In this document: one piece after another, positions 1 through 11,900 of the stretch
How positions within the stretch are numbered: position 1 is the stretch's first letter
How the letters are laid out: the number at the start of each line of letters is the position of its first letter
Source of the DNA: Klebsormidium nitens
Lineage: Eukaryota > Streptophyta > Klebsormidiophyceae > Klebsormidiales > Klebsormidiaceae
DNA: 47,145 nucleotides
NCBI GenBank assembly: GCA_000708835.1
Contig: DF237529.1
Span: 9,708 to 56,852 of the forward strand
Direction: 5' to 3'
Made by a program: the position numbers and the translations under genes
The notes under the pieces: model-generated
What the model saw: the letters and a program-made list of their open reading frames with translations, nothing else
The model's database searches: none
What the model was told of the DNA's origin: nothing

Positions 1-78
1 GAGCCCATCATAGCTTTGAATCGTGTTCCCAAAGCTCTCCCTTAACCCGTTTTTTTGATGCAAACCTCCTTTTTCCAG

Positions 79-1681
79 GTACACGTACGAGAAGAAGGCG
101 GACGTCCTCCTGGGGCTGCACCACACGGCGCTCGGGATCCCGGGGCACATTGCGGTCCTACGTCAGCACGGTCACGTGTTTGCGACCAAGTACAAGGCAG
201 CGAGCGCGGCTCTCAAGTAAGCTCTACACGGAAGAAGAAAGCATGTTCTTGACAACTTCTTTTTACTCGGAAACGAGGAAGGTTCATCGCAGCGGGCGTT
301 GCGTTTCTTCACATGAGAAGTACTCTTTCAAAGCTGGGGGGGGGTAGTGACACGGATTGGTAAGGGGCTAGCGCGGCCGTGTAGATAAAGGGTGCGCAAC
401 TTCCCGTGGACAATTCCTGGAAGGAAAGCTTGCTCGAGCAGCGGTACGGAAAGCTCGCTCAATCATCGTCACGGAAGCTTGTACAATGGATATTGAGAAA
501 GCTGGAAAAGCGGCCACTGCGGCCTTCAGCCCGGAAGGGACGAAACTTTCTGTCCGAATTCAGTGGTGCTCGTTGAAGAAGAGTTTGAAGGTTTTCGTCT
601 GGATTGGCCGCTGATGCTGAGGTAGAAATGAATGAGGACTAGACGTTGACACGGAAGGCGTATCTTCATATGCAAAGTGATGTGGCCCACATGGTCAGGC
701 TTGAGATTCAAGATCTTGAGTGTCAAAAACCTGTACCCCTAACGTCCGTTTCTATGGATAATAACTGCGCGACTGGCTGGATACAACGGAGCAATCTGCA
801 GGCACCTCTTTTCGGGGGCCTTGACTTCCGCTGATCAGAACGGTGAACATTCTGCCACTTGCAAACGGGTTCATAAAAAGCCTCAACCCGCTTGAACCGG
901 AGGGGACACGACTATTTTAAGCGATTAGTAGTCTGCTCGAGGCTGAATGCGTGGTGAACGTTGGCAAAAGCTTTCCAGAGCGGAACAGAAGGGAGCGAGA
1001 GACCGGACATAGGCGCAGGAACGGCTCGCTCAGTCTGCTCAATTCGCACCCCTTCCGCACAGGATGCAAGACCTGAAGAAGAAGATTGACAAGGAGTCCC
1101 CCGAGGAGCAAGCCCGGTTGTCGGCAGAGTCCCTTCCCGTGTTCTTGGACAGCATCTGGCTGGTGAGCGTCTGATCTTCTATCTTCGAGACGCCAATGTT
1201 TCTTTGGAACTAGCAAGTGGTCTTGGTAGTTTCCGTGTTACGTTCGCAGAATATATGCAAAATTGGTGTCTTTGAAGGCTGAGGGCGCCCGACGTTGAGC
1301 AAGACCTCCGTTCTAGAAATACTGGCGATCTGTTGGGGGTGCGCCGCCAAGCTTAACGATCCCTGTCGATCGTGTCAAGACTGAAAGCCGTCATAACTTT
1401 CGGCAAGGTTTTACGGAGATGCAGCTTGTCTGCTCCGGCACCCTTTCTACAAAGACGATGAGACACGTCATTATCCTCGCCCCTGGTTTGTTTGAAACTC
1501 TGATTTATCAGTCTTTCTGGTTCTAAGAAACACCGTATTGCAGGTGAGCGTGCTCGACATCGAGAGCACGCTGCGGCACGTGGTGACGAAAGTGGTGGTC
1601 GACGAGAGCGTTCCGAAGGAGGTCCGCCGGGAACGGGCCAAGGGTCTCATTAAGCTGGGCAGGGTTTTCCAAGAAGCATGA
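79..1681 (+). CDS. DnaJ-X domain protein, C-terminal part (gene enters from the left edge)
   Basis: Three exons are visible: 79-216, 1063-1162 and 1544-1681 (stop TGA), with acceptors ending in CAG, donors GTAAGC and GTGAGC, and phases 2 then 0 that agree at each junction. They encode about 125 residues. Plant DnaJ proteins with a C-terminal X domain (J-domain co-chaperones, Arabidopsis dnaJ 10 type) have the same order of blocks: a helix around LGIPGH, then MQDLKKKID, then an S-I-W-L core, then VLDIESTLRHVV, and a last helix around RAKGLIKLGRVFQEA. The J domain itself should lie to the left of the window. The family assignment rests on remembered family sequence and is strong for the X domain. 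Partner Hsp70 and cell location cannot be read here. The protein ends soon after GRVFQEA, without the longer charged tail many land-plant members have. Confidence 0.86.
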
Positions 1682-3598
1682 GGGTTGACCTGAATCTGCA
1701 CCAAGTTTATTCACTTTATCCGTGGGCCGTGTAATTGTTGAAATTTGATAATCTTAAAAGCATGGCCTGGGATGGAATATGGCAACCGCCTGGGAGCTAC
1801 CCGAGCGGAATGTAGAGTGCTTTGGCGGGTCTCATGTACTGAGGGTGCTTTTTGGGAACGGTTCTGCATAAACGTGTGCAACAGTCAAAAGCAGGTGGTA
1901 GATGGGGGCTCATTGGTCCTTGCAAAGATCGGGTAGGGGGCGAACGACGGCCGAATCACGTACAATAGTCCCGTTAGCTTTTGCTTTTTTCTACTTCACT
2001 ACGCCGAAAGGAGCCGCTGCGCTTGTCGTCTCTATTTTGCATCACCAATCGTGAGGATTTTCGAGTTTGATGGTTCAAGTACAGTGATGATTATTTCGAA
2101 GGGGCGGGCGTGCAGAAGTCACAACATTAATCTGCTCGTATGCCATGGAATGATCTGGTCCATGTGGCTACGGCGTTTTGAGAAGAGAACGTCACTTCCA
2201 CCTTTTACGAAACATTTTCACCACGTTCAAATGGCGACAGCAGTATGCAACATGCCAAATCGAGGACGATGGGTGGTATAGTCCAATCCACAGCCAGTTA
2301 ATTTGCATGCAGTTGAGCTTGAACTCTGATGACCACTGTATTGGTACTCGCGCGGGCTGCCTAAAACGCTGTCGGGCCGTATGCACTCGATAGGATATCC
2401 CCTCGGAAGGTCGAATATTCTTGCTGCAAACAGCTTTGCATACAAGTGAAAAATCCGGCGAACTAGGTACCTTTACATGCTAGCTAGTAATCCATGCGGT
2501 ATCATCCGCTGAGCGTGGCCGCCGCACCTTTTAGTCAGGGCCGGAGCTCATGCAAAAGAAAGTACGTACTTCACGAGCATTCGCGCGACGCCCCATGCTT
2601 GGTGACACATGGTTAAATTGAGCATATTGACCGAGTCGATCGTCAATTTGTAAAGCTGTCTGCATCGATCGGAACTTCGAGGATTTGGCTTTACACAGCT
2701 GAAATCCCGGCATGTATTGAGTTGCATGGGCATGCGTTGCAGTTCAAATTCCCCAGACGTAACCGGGCATGTACTGCGCGCGTCTCTCTTCCTCTAGAGT
2801 CCAAAGCAAACAAAGCACCCCTGGCAAAACCTGATCGATTCGGGTCTCAGCCCAATATATAGCTAGATATGACCGGTAGTAATTGGCATGCATGTAGATC
2901 GACCAGGTTTTTCTTCGTTGAGGTTTGCCGCACTGTGTCACAACGGTGACGCCAGATCAGTGATGTTCGGCTTCAACTCTCATGTCTGCGGACAACTTGA
3001 ATTTGACAAAACTTCAGTAGAGACGGTGACGAATTTTGATCAGATTCTTTGCAGGGGCTCTTTCTGTAACAATGCAAAAATGGAAGTCCGACCAATCGTT
3101 GACTTTTGAACAAAGTAATAGACGCGGGCCCAAGGCAGGGGCGGAACGTCAATCTCATTGACCACGGAATTCTCAATCATGCATCAATCAAGGCACGATG
3201 CTTCCCATTGGTCAGATTCAAATACGGGGCCCGGTGACAAGCCTGGCATCCTCAACAACAGCTCAATGATCGATGCATTAGTAGCGCACGGAATCCAGAA
3301 TATGTAATCGGCCGCGGCGCAATTGACAATCAAGTGCACGGCCATATCGGATTCAATGAGGCTCATATCAAAGCTCTGACCACGGCTTTTAATTCCTGCT
3401 TCGAAATCACCGTGATTTACTGTGCGCTTCAATCCTTGACGTCAAATCAGAAAGGCTGGCTTCCTGCTTTGACCCGAGGCATTCGCAGCGACCCGCATTC
3501 AAGATGCATGCGCTAATTGGGGTCTCGTCAACAACAGACAATTGTGTGCCAGTCAAGGATCAAAGTTGAGAGCGAAACGAAGGCAGTCGGAGCAATTT
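1682..3598. other. Intergenic stretch, no gene recognised
   Basis: About 1.9 kb between the DnaJ-X stop and the 3' end of the orphan membrane gene. Open frames here are short and match no family known to me. The least random is a minus-strand frame at 3432-3184 of 82 codons with a hydrophobic middle, but I see no splice partner for it. No RNA gene or repeat was recognised. Confidence 0.5.
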
Positions 3599-4441
3599 CT
3601 ATTTTGGAATGACTAATTCATAAGATGCAACTGGACTCTTGAACATCTGAGCAAGAGCCAAACATACGAAATCAATTAGAGTCGCACCTGCAACAGTAAC
3701 GGAACCTATTTTCCCCCACTTGTCTGAAACGCATCCTGCAATAGAGAAGGCTAGCGCCAATATGTTGATTAAAAAAGCAACCGTGAACAATGGTTTCCAC
3801 CGGTATGTCCACCACATGTTCCAGGACCTGCAAACAGAGGCAAAATTTTATGTTGAGTCCGCTGTTTTTGTTCAACTTACTCAACGTGCATGGATTCAAG
3901 TATCCAAGAGCACCCTGCTTGAGTCTGCCGCTGTTCAGACATGCCCAGACATCTCTGTCCATTCAAGGGCTCATGAGCTGTAATCATATTTTGCACTGCA
4001 TGTCTATCAACAGGTTTACCGAAAAACCAAGCAGAGGCCACCAATCACCTCTCTTGGTTGTGTGATTCTACCACAAACCATGGCATTGAATCTTACTGTC
4101 TGTCTAAACATCAAGAATAGCCTAAAATAAGTGTCAACTTGAAATCACAAGAAAGATAACAACCATGCAAACGCTCATAGGGTGTTGACGCACCGTGGTT
4201 CCGGCTTTGTTACTTGTATGGTCAGCGTGAATTTACCCGCCCTCACTTGTTTCTCATGGGGTATCGCCGTCCCTTTCTTCTGTTTCTTTGCCTCCTTCCA
4301 GGCTTCGCGGTAGCACTGTTTGGCATCTCTGAGGAACTGCTTCTTCGTTCTCAAATGCTTCCAAGGCTCAGGAATGCACTGCTTTAGTACATCTATGTCA
4401 AACTTGCCACCAAAGCAGGGATAAATTCCGGAATCAGCCAT
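3599..4441 (-). CDS. Orphan two-exon membrane protein, 158 aa
   Basis: I do not recognise this protein. Exon 1 is 4441-4194, from an ATG. Exon 2 is 3827-3599, ending in TAG. The donor is CACG|GTGCGT, the acceptor is TTTGCAG, and the split codon is CG|G (Arg), so phase is conserved. The N-terminal half (about residues 1-83) is soluble and basic, with a run of Lys and Arg around KEAKKQKKG. The C-terminal half has two likely membrane helices, about residues 95-117 and 124-146, separated by a short loop containing SDKWGK. No signal peptide or catalytic motif is evident. A TATATATA lies about 340 bases upstream on this strand. Support is the clean splice phase and the change from charged to hydrophobic sequence exactly across the junction. 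Other donors in exon 1 (CAA|GTGAGG) are possible and would shorten it. Confidence 0.55.
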
Positions 4442-4776
4442 GGTGCCGCGCAGTGGACTAAAGAACCAGCTAAAAAGAAATGTGACTCGTGACTCTTGCA
4501 GGAGCGTCCCCCGAGCGACCCTTGCTTATGCAGCTCAAAAAGAGTGATTGCTACTAAAGGGTCTGTATAAAGCAAATGTTAAAGCAGCTCATGAAAACCA
4601 CCTCCAGTACCGCCTCCTGCAACTAGCCGCTCCTTGCCCCCTGCCCGCCCCCTGCTTCCGCCCATAAAAGGCTTGGCCAAACCCCCAATCCTAACACATT
4701 CCACCATGGCAGGAACTGTGCCGCCAAGGATTCGTTGCTTCATCGAAGGCAGTGGGCACACTCCCTCTTGTGCTTC

Positions 4777-4784
4777 TATATATA
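4777..4784 (-). promoter_or_regulatory. Possible TATA box for the orphan membrane gene
   Basis: A TATATATA stands out in otherwise GC- and pyrimidine-rich sequence. It is symmetric, so it could serve either strand. Leftward, the first gene is the orphan membrane protein starting at 4441, leaving a 5' leader of roughly 300 bases. Rightward I find no credible coding frame that begins with ATG. Confidence 0.25.
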
Positions 4785-5966
4785 GACGACTAGGTCCTTG
4801 GTAGGAGCTCGTCAGTCATGACCAGCTGGCCATATCCGCCGCCATCGGCCGCCATGAACCCGCCATGAAAAGCCCTTGCAATTGTAGCCATCCGTTTGTC
4901 AGTGCATGTGCAGTCACGTACCTATTGCCCACCTCCACTAGGTACTACGGTAGTGGCGGCCCACCTCGTTGAAAAGGGGCCGCTCACCATGAAGGCGACA
5001 CCTGGCGGCCGAGCGCGCTTTCTTTCCACCTTGATTCTGGCCGTTCGATTGAATCTGATTTGCAAATCGACGTACGGTAGGAGCCGGCCGCCAACTGAAA
5101 CGCGGACGCGGCGGCCGGCCCCCAATTACCTATCGCTATTTAGCACCGCATCCTCTTTTCCCGACCGAAGCTTGATAATGTGCTTTGATTTGTTGTGTTT
5201 AACTCACGTTCAAATAACCCCGTCCTGGCCAGGTGCTTTGAGAGACCGGACACATGTACATATATCTATAACACTATAAGTTGTCAACACCTTCGTATTT
5301 AGCGTAGAGTTCAGTGTCCTATGATGTATTTTCAATGTTCAGGTTGGACATTCCAGCTCAGACAGGGCAGAAACGTCTCACAAAACACGTATCTGGACCC
5401 TATAATAGCTTGATCACGTTTCGTAGTTCCTGAAACCAACTTTCATACGCCCGCCCCGAAAGAAAGTCAAAGACGTTGAAAAACGAAACCGGCTTCCATA
5501 CCCCTTCAAACGTCAGATTTGGGTTTAGCTCAGAACCGGCCACCATGGCCCCCTCAACTTTTCGGAATACCGGAGTTCAGTGCACCGCTTTGAATGTGTT
5601 TTGGCACGATGCCCTAGTATCGATAGGCACTCATTCCTTGACATTGAAGTTGGCTTGGCCAACGCATTGCTTGTATGTCGATATTCATGTATTGTATTGG
5701 CTGAATCCCAGCGCATCACAGGCATTAGGGTGTGCGTCGACCGAAAAGCTGCAAGAAGCTTTCCAGATTTATGAGCCAATCAGATGGTCCGGTAGGTCCA
5801 CATGGGTCGAAAGGTACGTAACAAAGCAGTAGTTCGGCCTGAAAAGTACCGTACCTCCAACATGGCGGTACTACAAAGGCAACACTTGAGGACAAGTAGG
5901 TTTTCGGTCGACGCACACCGCTGAACAAGAGCTGTTTAATAGTAGTGGTATTATGCAGTTGCTTGT
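4785..5966. other. Intergenic stretch, no gene recognised
   Basis: About 1.2 kb with a GC-rich left part (4800-5130) and nearly featureless sequence to the right. The long plus-strand frame at 4896-5279 lacks an ATG at its start, has no recognisable protein content and looks like chance. Confidence 0.45.
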
Positions 5967-6396
5967 TCAGGTGGACACTGGGTGCTCAAGCTTGATGAAG
6001 GCGTTGATGCCATTTAGGTACATCCAGCGCAGCCCATGTGCATTGGCGTCAGGCATCGGCACACAGCGGGCACATAGCATCAAAGTTGGTCTCAAGTTCC
6101 TTCTGAGTTGGTTCTTCAGTTCCATAGCCATAGTTCCAACTTAAGAAAGCAGCTGAGGGGCCTGCCGCAGACGGTGTGCTGCAGTATTTTTTCACTTTTC
6201 TATACAGTTCATCAAAGTAATGAAGTAAGACTCTGCGCGCCGCTTGAATAGTTTGAATGGGCGACCTACGTAAACAGTTAACAATTACTACACGAGTGAA
6301 CGCATGTATCCTGCACCCGTCTGATTCACGGCTGATATTGCTCCTCGAACTCATTGCGGTGGCAATTATGTAATCCAAGTCCAGACGTCCACTCAT
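5967..6396 (-). pseudogene. Short frameshifted ORF, possible transposase relic
   Basis: From an ATG at 6396 an open frame runs to a TGA at 6051-6049, about 115 codons. It contains LLHYFDELYRKVKKYC and near its end NFDAMCPLCAD, a C-x2-C pair. At the stop, the other frame (6053-5967) continues directly with protein-like sequence around HGLRWMYLNGINAFIKLEHP before its own TGA, so one base of shift joins two coding-like segments. I infer a decayed gene. A C-x2-C followed by a short aromatic block recalls KDZ-type (Kyakuja-Dileera-Zisupton) transposases, but that is only a guess. It could instead be a real small gene with an intron I failed to place. Confidence 0.3.
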
Positions 6397-6426
6397 TGCT
6401 TCTTCTCTGTTGACGCAATATTGCAA

Positions 6427-8955
6427 GTTTCGTCACTAAATGCGCCATACACCTTCCTTGTAAACCCTCAATCAGTAGATTAGTCAATATATAAAACGAC
6501 CAGCGGCTTTCGTGTGGTGCAAGAAAGCTTCCTATTATTTGACTAATGCCTGCCCGATGCCTGAAATAAGGCGCATGCCGATCGGAAAAAGGCCGCACAC
6601 AACGTCTTCTCAAACTTGAAACCATTCATTCGAGTCGCATTTTGGCCCGTTTTCAGTGATATGAAGCGCCGGGCGGCGGCTTGAATAGGCGGGAGTCTGT
6701 GGATTCCGAGCGGCACTTTTAGCCGCCTACAGAGTTTATGGCTAGATACATCTGGGTCCATTGTGCCTACAAAACTCGCGTGTCCTCAAATGATCAGATT
6801 AAGTCAGTCGCTTCAGCACCCCGACAGATAGACGCCTCTTGTCCATGCATGACACCAAACCCACCCCGACACTTCTTGTACTCTTGGGCACTTCCTGTCC
6901 AGCCGGTCACAAGCAGGCAGTGACCCACTGAGACGTTGCCTTCCAGATTGATTCCAGGGTACTTTGATTGGCCCCGAAGACTCATTCGCCCAAGCCCTCT
7001 CAAGTGCGTCCATTCTTTGAAGCCGCCTGTGCTGCTTTGAGTAGCTACACTCCATCCCGGACGAGCCGCTGCACGGAGGGTGCGGCAGCGGATGCACCAC
7101 CCCCAAGTCAAAGGATTGGCTTTAAGAGGGCGTCTAACCACGCGGTTTCACGGCGGTCCCCTCGAAGCCCCTTCAAAGAATACCTTGTCCTCAGGCGCCA
7201 GGATTTCGATCATGTGCCATACCGAATTTTGAGACCCGAAGTGCAGGCATACGGGCTATTTGGTCGCCGGGGCGTTACGGGTCACACGATGGCCCCTTGG
7301 ATAAAAGGCAAAAGGCTTGCATTGACTGCTGAAATGCGAGTGAGAGTTCTTGCAAATTTCGTGCGGCTTTGTCAGACGTCGAATCATCGATTGCGAGCCC
7401 TTTTCACTCAGCAGAGCATTCAAGAGCGAGACTAATTGACTCTGCTGAAGTAGCAAGGCCTCAATGCTTATCATATTCGGCATGGCATGGAGGTGACTAT
7501 GCCATTCCTGGTTCCGGCAACTCGCATTTTCACATAGCATCGACTTTTCCTTCTTCACTCGGCTTCATTGTATCACCATGACTTAGTATGCAGGACCTCC
7601 CGAATTGTTCAGGGTGCTGTTAAGTCGTTATCTACTTCGGGATGATCCAAGATGATGTCTTAAAGGTATACCCTGCCGTTTGCATATGCTTTTCTGTGGT
7701 TGCGCGTTTACTGTTGAAGTAAGGAATGCTGAGAACCCCGGGCACTGTCTGCGTTCACCTTCTAAACGCTTACCGTCTATGTCGCCCAACTGTGTTTGCT
7801 TCGATGCTTCAAAGGTTGTTATTCTGAACGTTGACGTTATCCTTCATTGATGACAGGCATATATGGTGGGCGGACCAGCTGTCGAAAGTGCTTTAATTGT
7901 CGCAGGACACAGCGCACAAAACAAGCCGCGAACGGCCCCCAACATCCTGCCCACGTAAGCCGCACTTTCGGTTGACCCTCGAACAATCATTCAATAGTGA
8001 GTTGGCTGCGGGCCACTTTCAGAAATCGACTTTCCGGTTGGCCAACTCCGGATGCTAAAACTCCTCTGCAAAAAACCCCCGGCGACTCTCGTTCATTTTC
8101 GTCACGTGGGGTTCACCTGGTCAAGGTATAGAGTCAACGGCATTCTGTGACTCCTGTGGACGAGTAGGTGAGTGTCAATCAGTGTGAAAGCCAGCTGGCT
8201 ATGACAAAGTGAGGCGGAAGGGTATGCGACATCACAAACGACGTCATCTGCGAGTGCCACAAATGTGTCTCAAAGGCTTTTGCTGCCCACTCGGACTCGT
8301 ACCCGTTTTTGCAGAGCCAAGGCAGTAAGGCTGCTTTCTGGACGGCGAATGTCTGAAATCTCATGTAAGTCGGAGCATGATCACTTTATGTGCGACAAGG
8401 GTGCGAAGCTGCTATATAATATCTGGGTGCCGTTTGAGTGATTACCGTACAGCGGCTGTAGAGAAACGACACTAAGTACCATATTGCGAGATCGCAGGAG
8501 CATGCTTAAGAATATCATTTTCACAGACATTCATAACGCAGTCACAACTTTGTTAACTTCCGGGATGCGCAGATCGTAGCCCTTGTTTGTTGCAGCCTCC
8601 TGGCTAGGTACGAGTTTCCGTTCATGCACACTGAACTCAGCTCTTGCGCGCCTACAACGCCACAACACCCGAACCTGCCTCGTATTCTTGTAGCAAGCTG
8701 CACGCATCTTTGAGATCTAGCGACTCAAAGGAGGCTAAAGTCGTTAAGCTGCGACACTTACGAGGGTCAGTGTGCATGCAGCTCGTGTCAAACGGCAGCC
8801 TCGCATAACCTGATTGAGTATCCAATATTTACAATTGTTCTGTGAAACCAGCCTCAACAAAAAGCCCTCCTGGCTGCAAGCCCTTCATTGAGAGTACCCC
8901 CAGCCTGATATCCACATACTGTGTAAAGCAATTCCTCGTGCGACCTGTCAATGGT
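6427..8955. other. Intergenic stretch, no gene recognised
   Basis: About 2.5 kb downstream of the EF-hand gene. Long frames on both strands between 6794 and 7558 overlap one another. The plus-strand one (6968-7435) begins at TTG rather than ATG, and none resembles a known family. No repeats or RNA genes recognised. Confidence 0.45.
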
Positions 8956-11900
8956 TTATACTAAGGCTCTGACTGCTGCGATCTCCTGCTTCAACCACTG
9001 CGCCTCCCTCTGCGCCTCAATCTTCGACGTCGACCTTTCGAACCCGCCCTCTTCCCCCCGCTTCGACGAAGCAGTGGCATTAGCCCGTATCGAAGGATGC
9101 GCCGACTGAGGTCTGCTCCTGATCTCCACCGTTTTAGCGTTAACCTGCGTCACGGTCGCACGGCGCATTGAGTCTTCAACCCACGCACTGGACACGTGAC
9201 CTGGAGCCGCTCTTTCAGAATCGGCCGTGACAACGCTAGCGGACCGCACCTGCTCGAGACCCGATTCTACACTGGCGTGACGGGTGCTCGCAACGTAAGA
9301 CGATCCAGACGCCCAACTAGAACTCGCTGGGCGCGCGCTTTGCGGCCGTCCGGTGGATCTAGGCCCAGAGCTCATCTCAGCCGTTGAATCCGCTGCGCTT
9401 CTCGGCCCGATCGACATCGCCTGCGCCCTCAAGTTCTGCACAGCGAGCGCGCGGCTGTCGGTCGCGGCCTGAAACCCTGAACCCCGCGACTTCTGCGCCC
9501 ACGCGGCCGCGGACTGCGGCCGCGCGCGTAATCCATTGTGGGGTGGCGTCAGCAGCCGTTCCGTCCCCGGCATCCGACCGGTTTCCGGCTGCAAGTCCCA
9601 TACGAGATGATTGCCCGGGCTGCTTGGACCGCCCACGTTAACGAAGTCCTGAAAAAGCGAGATAGGCGCCGGTACTTGCGTTCCGCTTGGAAGGGTTCCG
9701 CTAGCAGGGTTCCCCTCTACGGACGGAACCGCTTCCTGCGGACGCTGCAGCCGTCCAACCTCGCTGAACGCAGCTCCGTTCCGATGGCTCTCGTCTATTG
9801 ACACCAGCCCAGGTTCTGCTGGTACCGCCTCGGCCGCGCCGTCTCCTCGTGTCAATCTTTCCGCCCATGCCGTTCCGGTCCCTTCTCTCGCCCCCGGAAC
9901 ACTCCGATCCTCTGTGCGCGAAGCGAACGTGTTCCCACTCGAACTCGCAGGCCGTGTAGCAAACCCCTTCTCCATCCTCTCCGCCTCTTCTCTTGCCACA
10001 GCTCCTCCGGGCAAGGCTTCTCGTTTCTTCTCTTTCCCGCTATCCAATAAGGAAGGCCCTGCGGACGCCTGAGTTGCAGACCCTGTGCCCAGTCTAGTCT
10101 CAACTTCTTTCGGGGCCCTGTTCGTCACGCTGTTGAACGTCCCAAGTACTGGATGCGCTGACTGGGGCCTGGCGGGCTTTCCAGCGGCGGGGCCCGAAGT
10201 GGGCCCCTCCTTTTTCAGGAAGAGGTGAGGAGCGAAGGACTTTGCGAGGTCCTTATAATCGACGAACCCTGCACGAACATCGGAACGTTATTCAGCTGAC
10301 GTTTATACCTGCACCATTGCCCGTCCTGACTTCTATGAGCGGAGGTTTGCTGTCGTGCCAAATTCGCCATTCCGACACGAGGACAATGAAAGAATGCTTA
10401 AGATTCTGTCGTCAAACCCGCTCCAATGATCGATGAACGTTGCGAGCCCGCGAAACTGAGGTGTAGTCGGTTTACATATCGTATATATCAAATGAGAATG
10501 CGGCTGAGTAGGCGGCAGAAATGCAGACGCGCCAGAGAGGCAGGGAACGCCCGAAGTTTTTGCTGCTTACCGCTCAGCTGCGTGTCAAATGCCGCTGCCA
10601 GCTTCTGGGCTTCCGCCGGAGTTACCGGAATCCGCAGCTGTGTCAGAGACTGTCCCAGTTCCTCTACCGTCAACTTGCCTGCAAAAGGGTTCAGAAAGAC
10701 CACTTCAGAAACCGCATTTCAAGCCCTTTTGTCTTTCAAGCAGGCAGGGGAGTAGAATGGTACCGTTCCTGAAGCATCTATCCGCTTCACAGATAAGTTC
10801 TTTGATACCGGCACGGAAATTTGCATGGCCCGATCGAGACACCACAAGAGTTTACAGAACTGGTCACTCAATTGTTGTTCGTATTCTGCAAGGCGTAGAA
10901 TTTCAAGCCGCAAGCTGCATAGCAGAGCAACAAGCGAAGGTTGTTCAAGTGAGAGTTCAAGAAGCTAGCGACACCGCTTACCACTGCCGCTCCGGTCCTT
11001 CATTCTGAACGCTCCCATGACCTCTTTCGTCGTTTTTTCGCCCATTTGACTCTCGATCCGCCCCCTCAGGTCCGCCGTCAGCACTTCGTTCTGAAAACTT
11101 TCTCTCGTTTGCACCCTTTCCGCGCGCGCGTGAACCTCGGCCTTTCTGATGGATAAGCGGCCGTTGAAGCTGGCGCTCGCGGCTGCCGCGCCGCGAATGT
11201 CGCTCAGGTCGTTGGTCGGGTGGAGCTTCGCGCTCGCCGGTCGCGTTTTGACCGGGGACCGGGCGCCCTGTAGAGAGTCAGGAAAGTCGAACGCTGAATT
11301 TTAAGGTAGAATTGCAGCACGTTGACTGTAGTTCGTCATGTAAGGAAGTTGCTTGTTGCTTGTAGGCTTGAATGTTCAAGGGCTGACTGTAGATGTTGAT
11401 GGCAAAAGGTCGACCGTCCGAAATTCATCAGATACCTGTCATTGACAAGGCGAACAAGGACATTAAAACACGGGAGAAGTGTGTTAGATACGGTTACAAA
11501 ACATCCAGAAAAAGGACCAGATGCTGGATAGCGCTTGCAGCCTACTCCCGAGCAGAACGCAGGCGCTCCGATGCTTTCGACGAAGCCCCATTTTGGTAGC
11601 TCATTGATCAAGAAGCGTGCTTTTCTTGTGCCATCTACTTGTCTATCTACAAACAGAGGTCCAGGGCAAACGAAAGCGCACCGGAATGCACGGCTTCATG
11701 CGGCAGAATGCAGAATGATTACCGGAATGTCGTCCGTCCGAATGATGAAATCCTGTTCTTGCAGGTTGCGCCGCTGCCGGAAGAGCTGCTTCGGCTGGCT
11801 GCCCTTGACGGGCGCGTAGATCTCGGCCGTGGACTCGCGCACTTTCCGCTGCACGCGCGCGTTGATGTCGTGCACGTGCAGATTGAAGTCCCGGATGTGG

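Noticed and set aside
4896-5279. Plus-strand open frame of 127 codons near a TATA-like site
   Set aside because: It begins at TTG and its product is unstructured; the TATA-like site fits the leftward gene as well.
6968-7435. Plus-strand open frame of 155 codons
   Set aside because: It begins at TTG, overlaps a similar-length minus-strand frame and has no recognisable protein motif.
9196-9801. Plus-strand frames opposite the last EF-hand exon
   Set aside because: They are antisense shadows of a long GC-rich coding exon.
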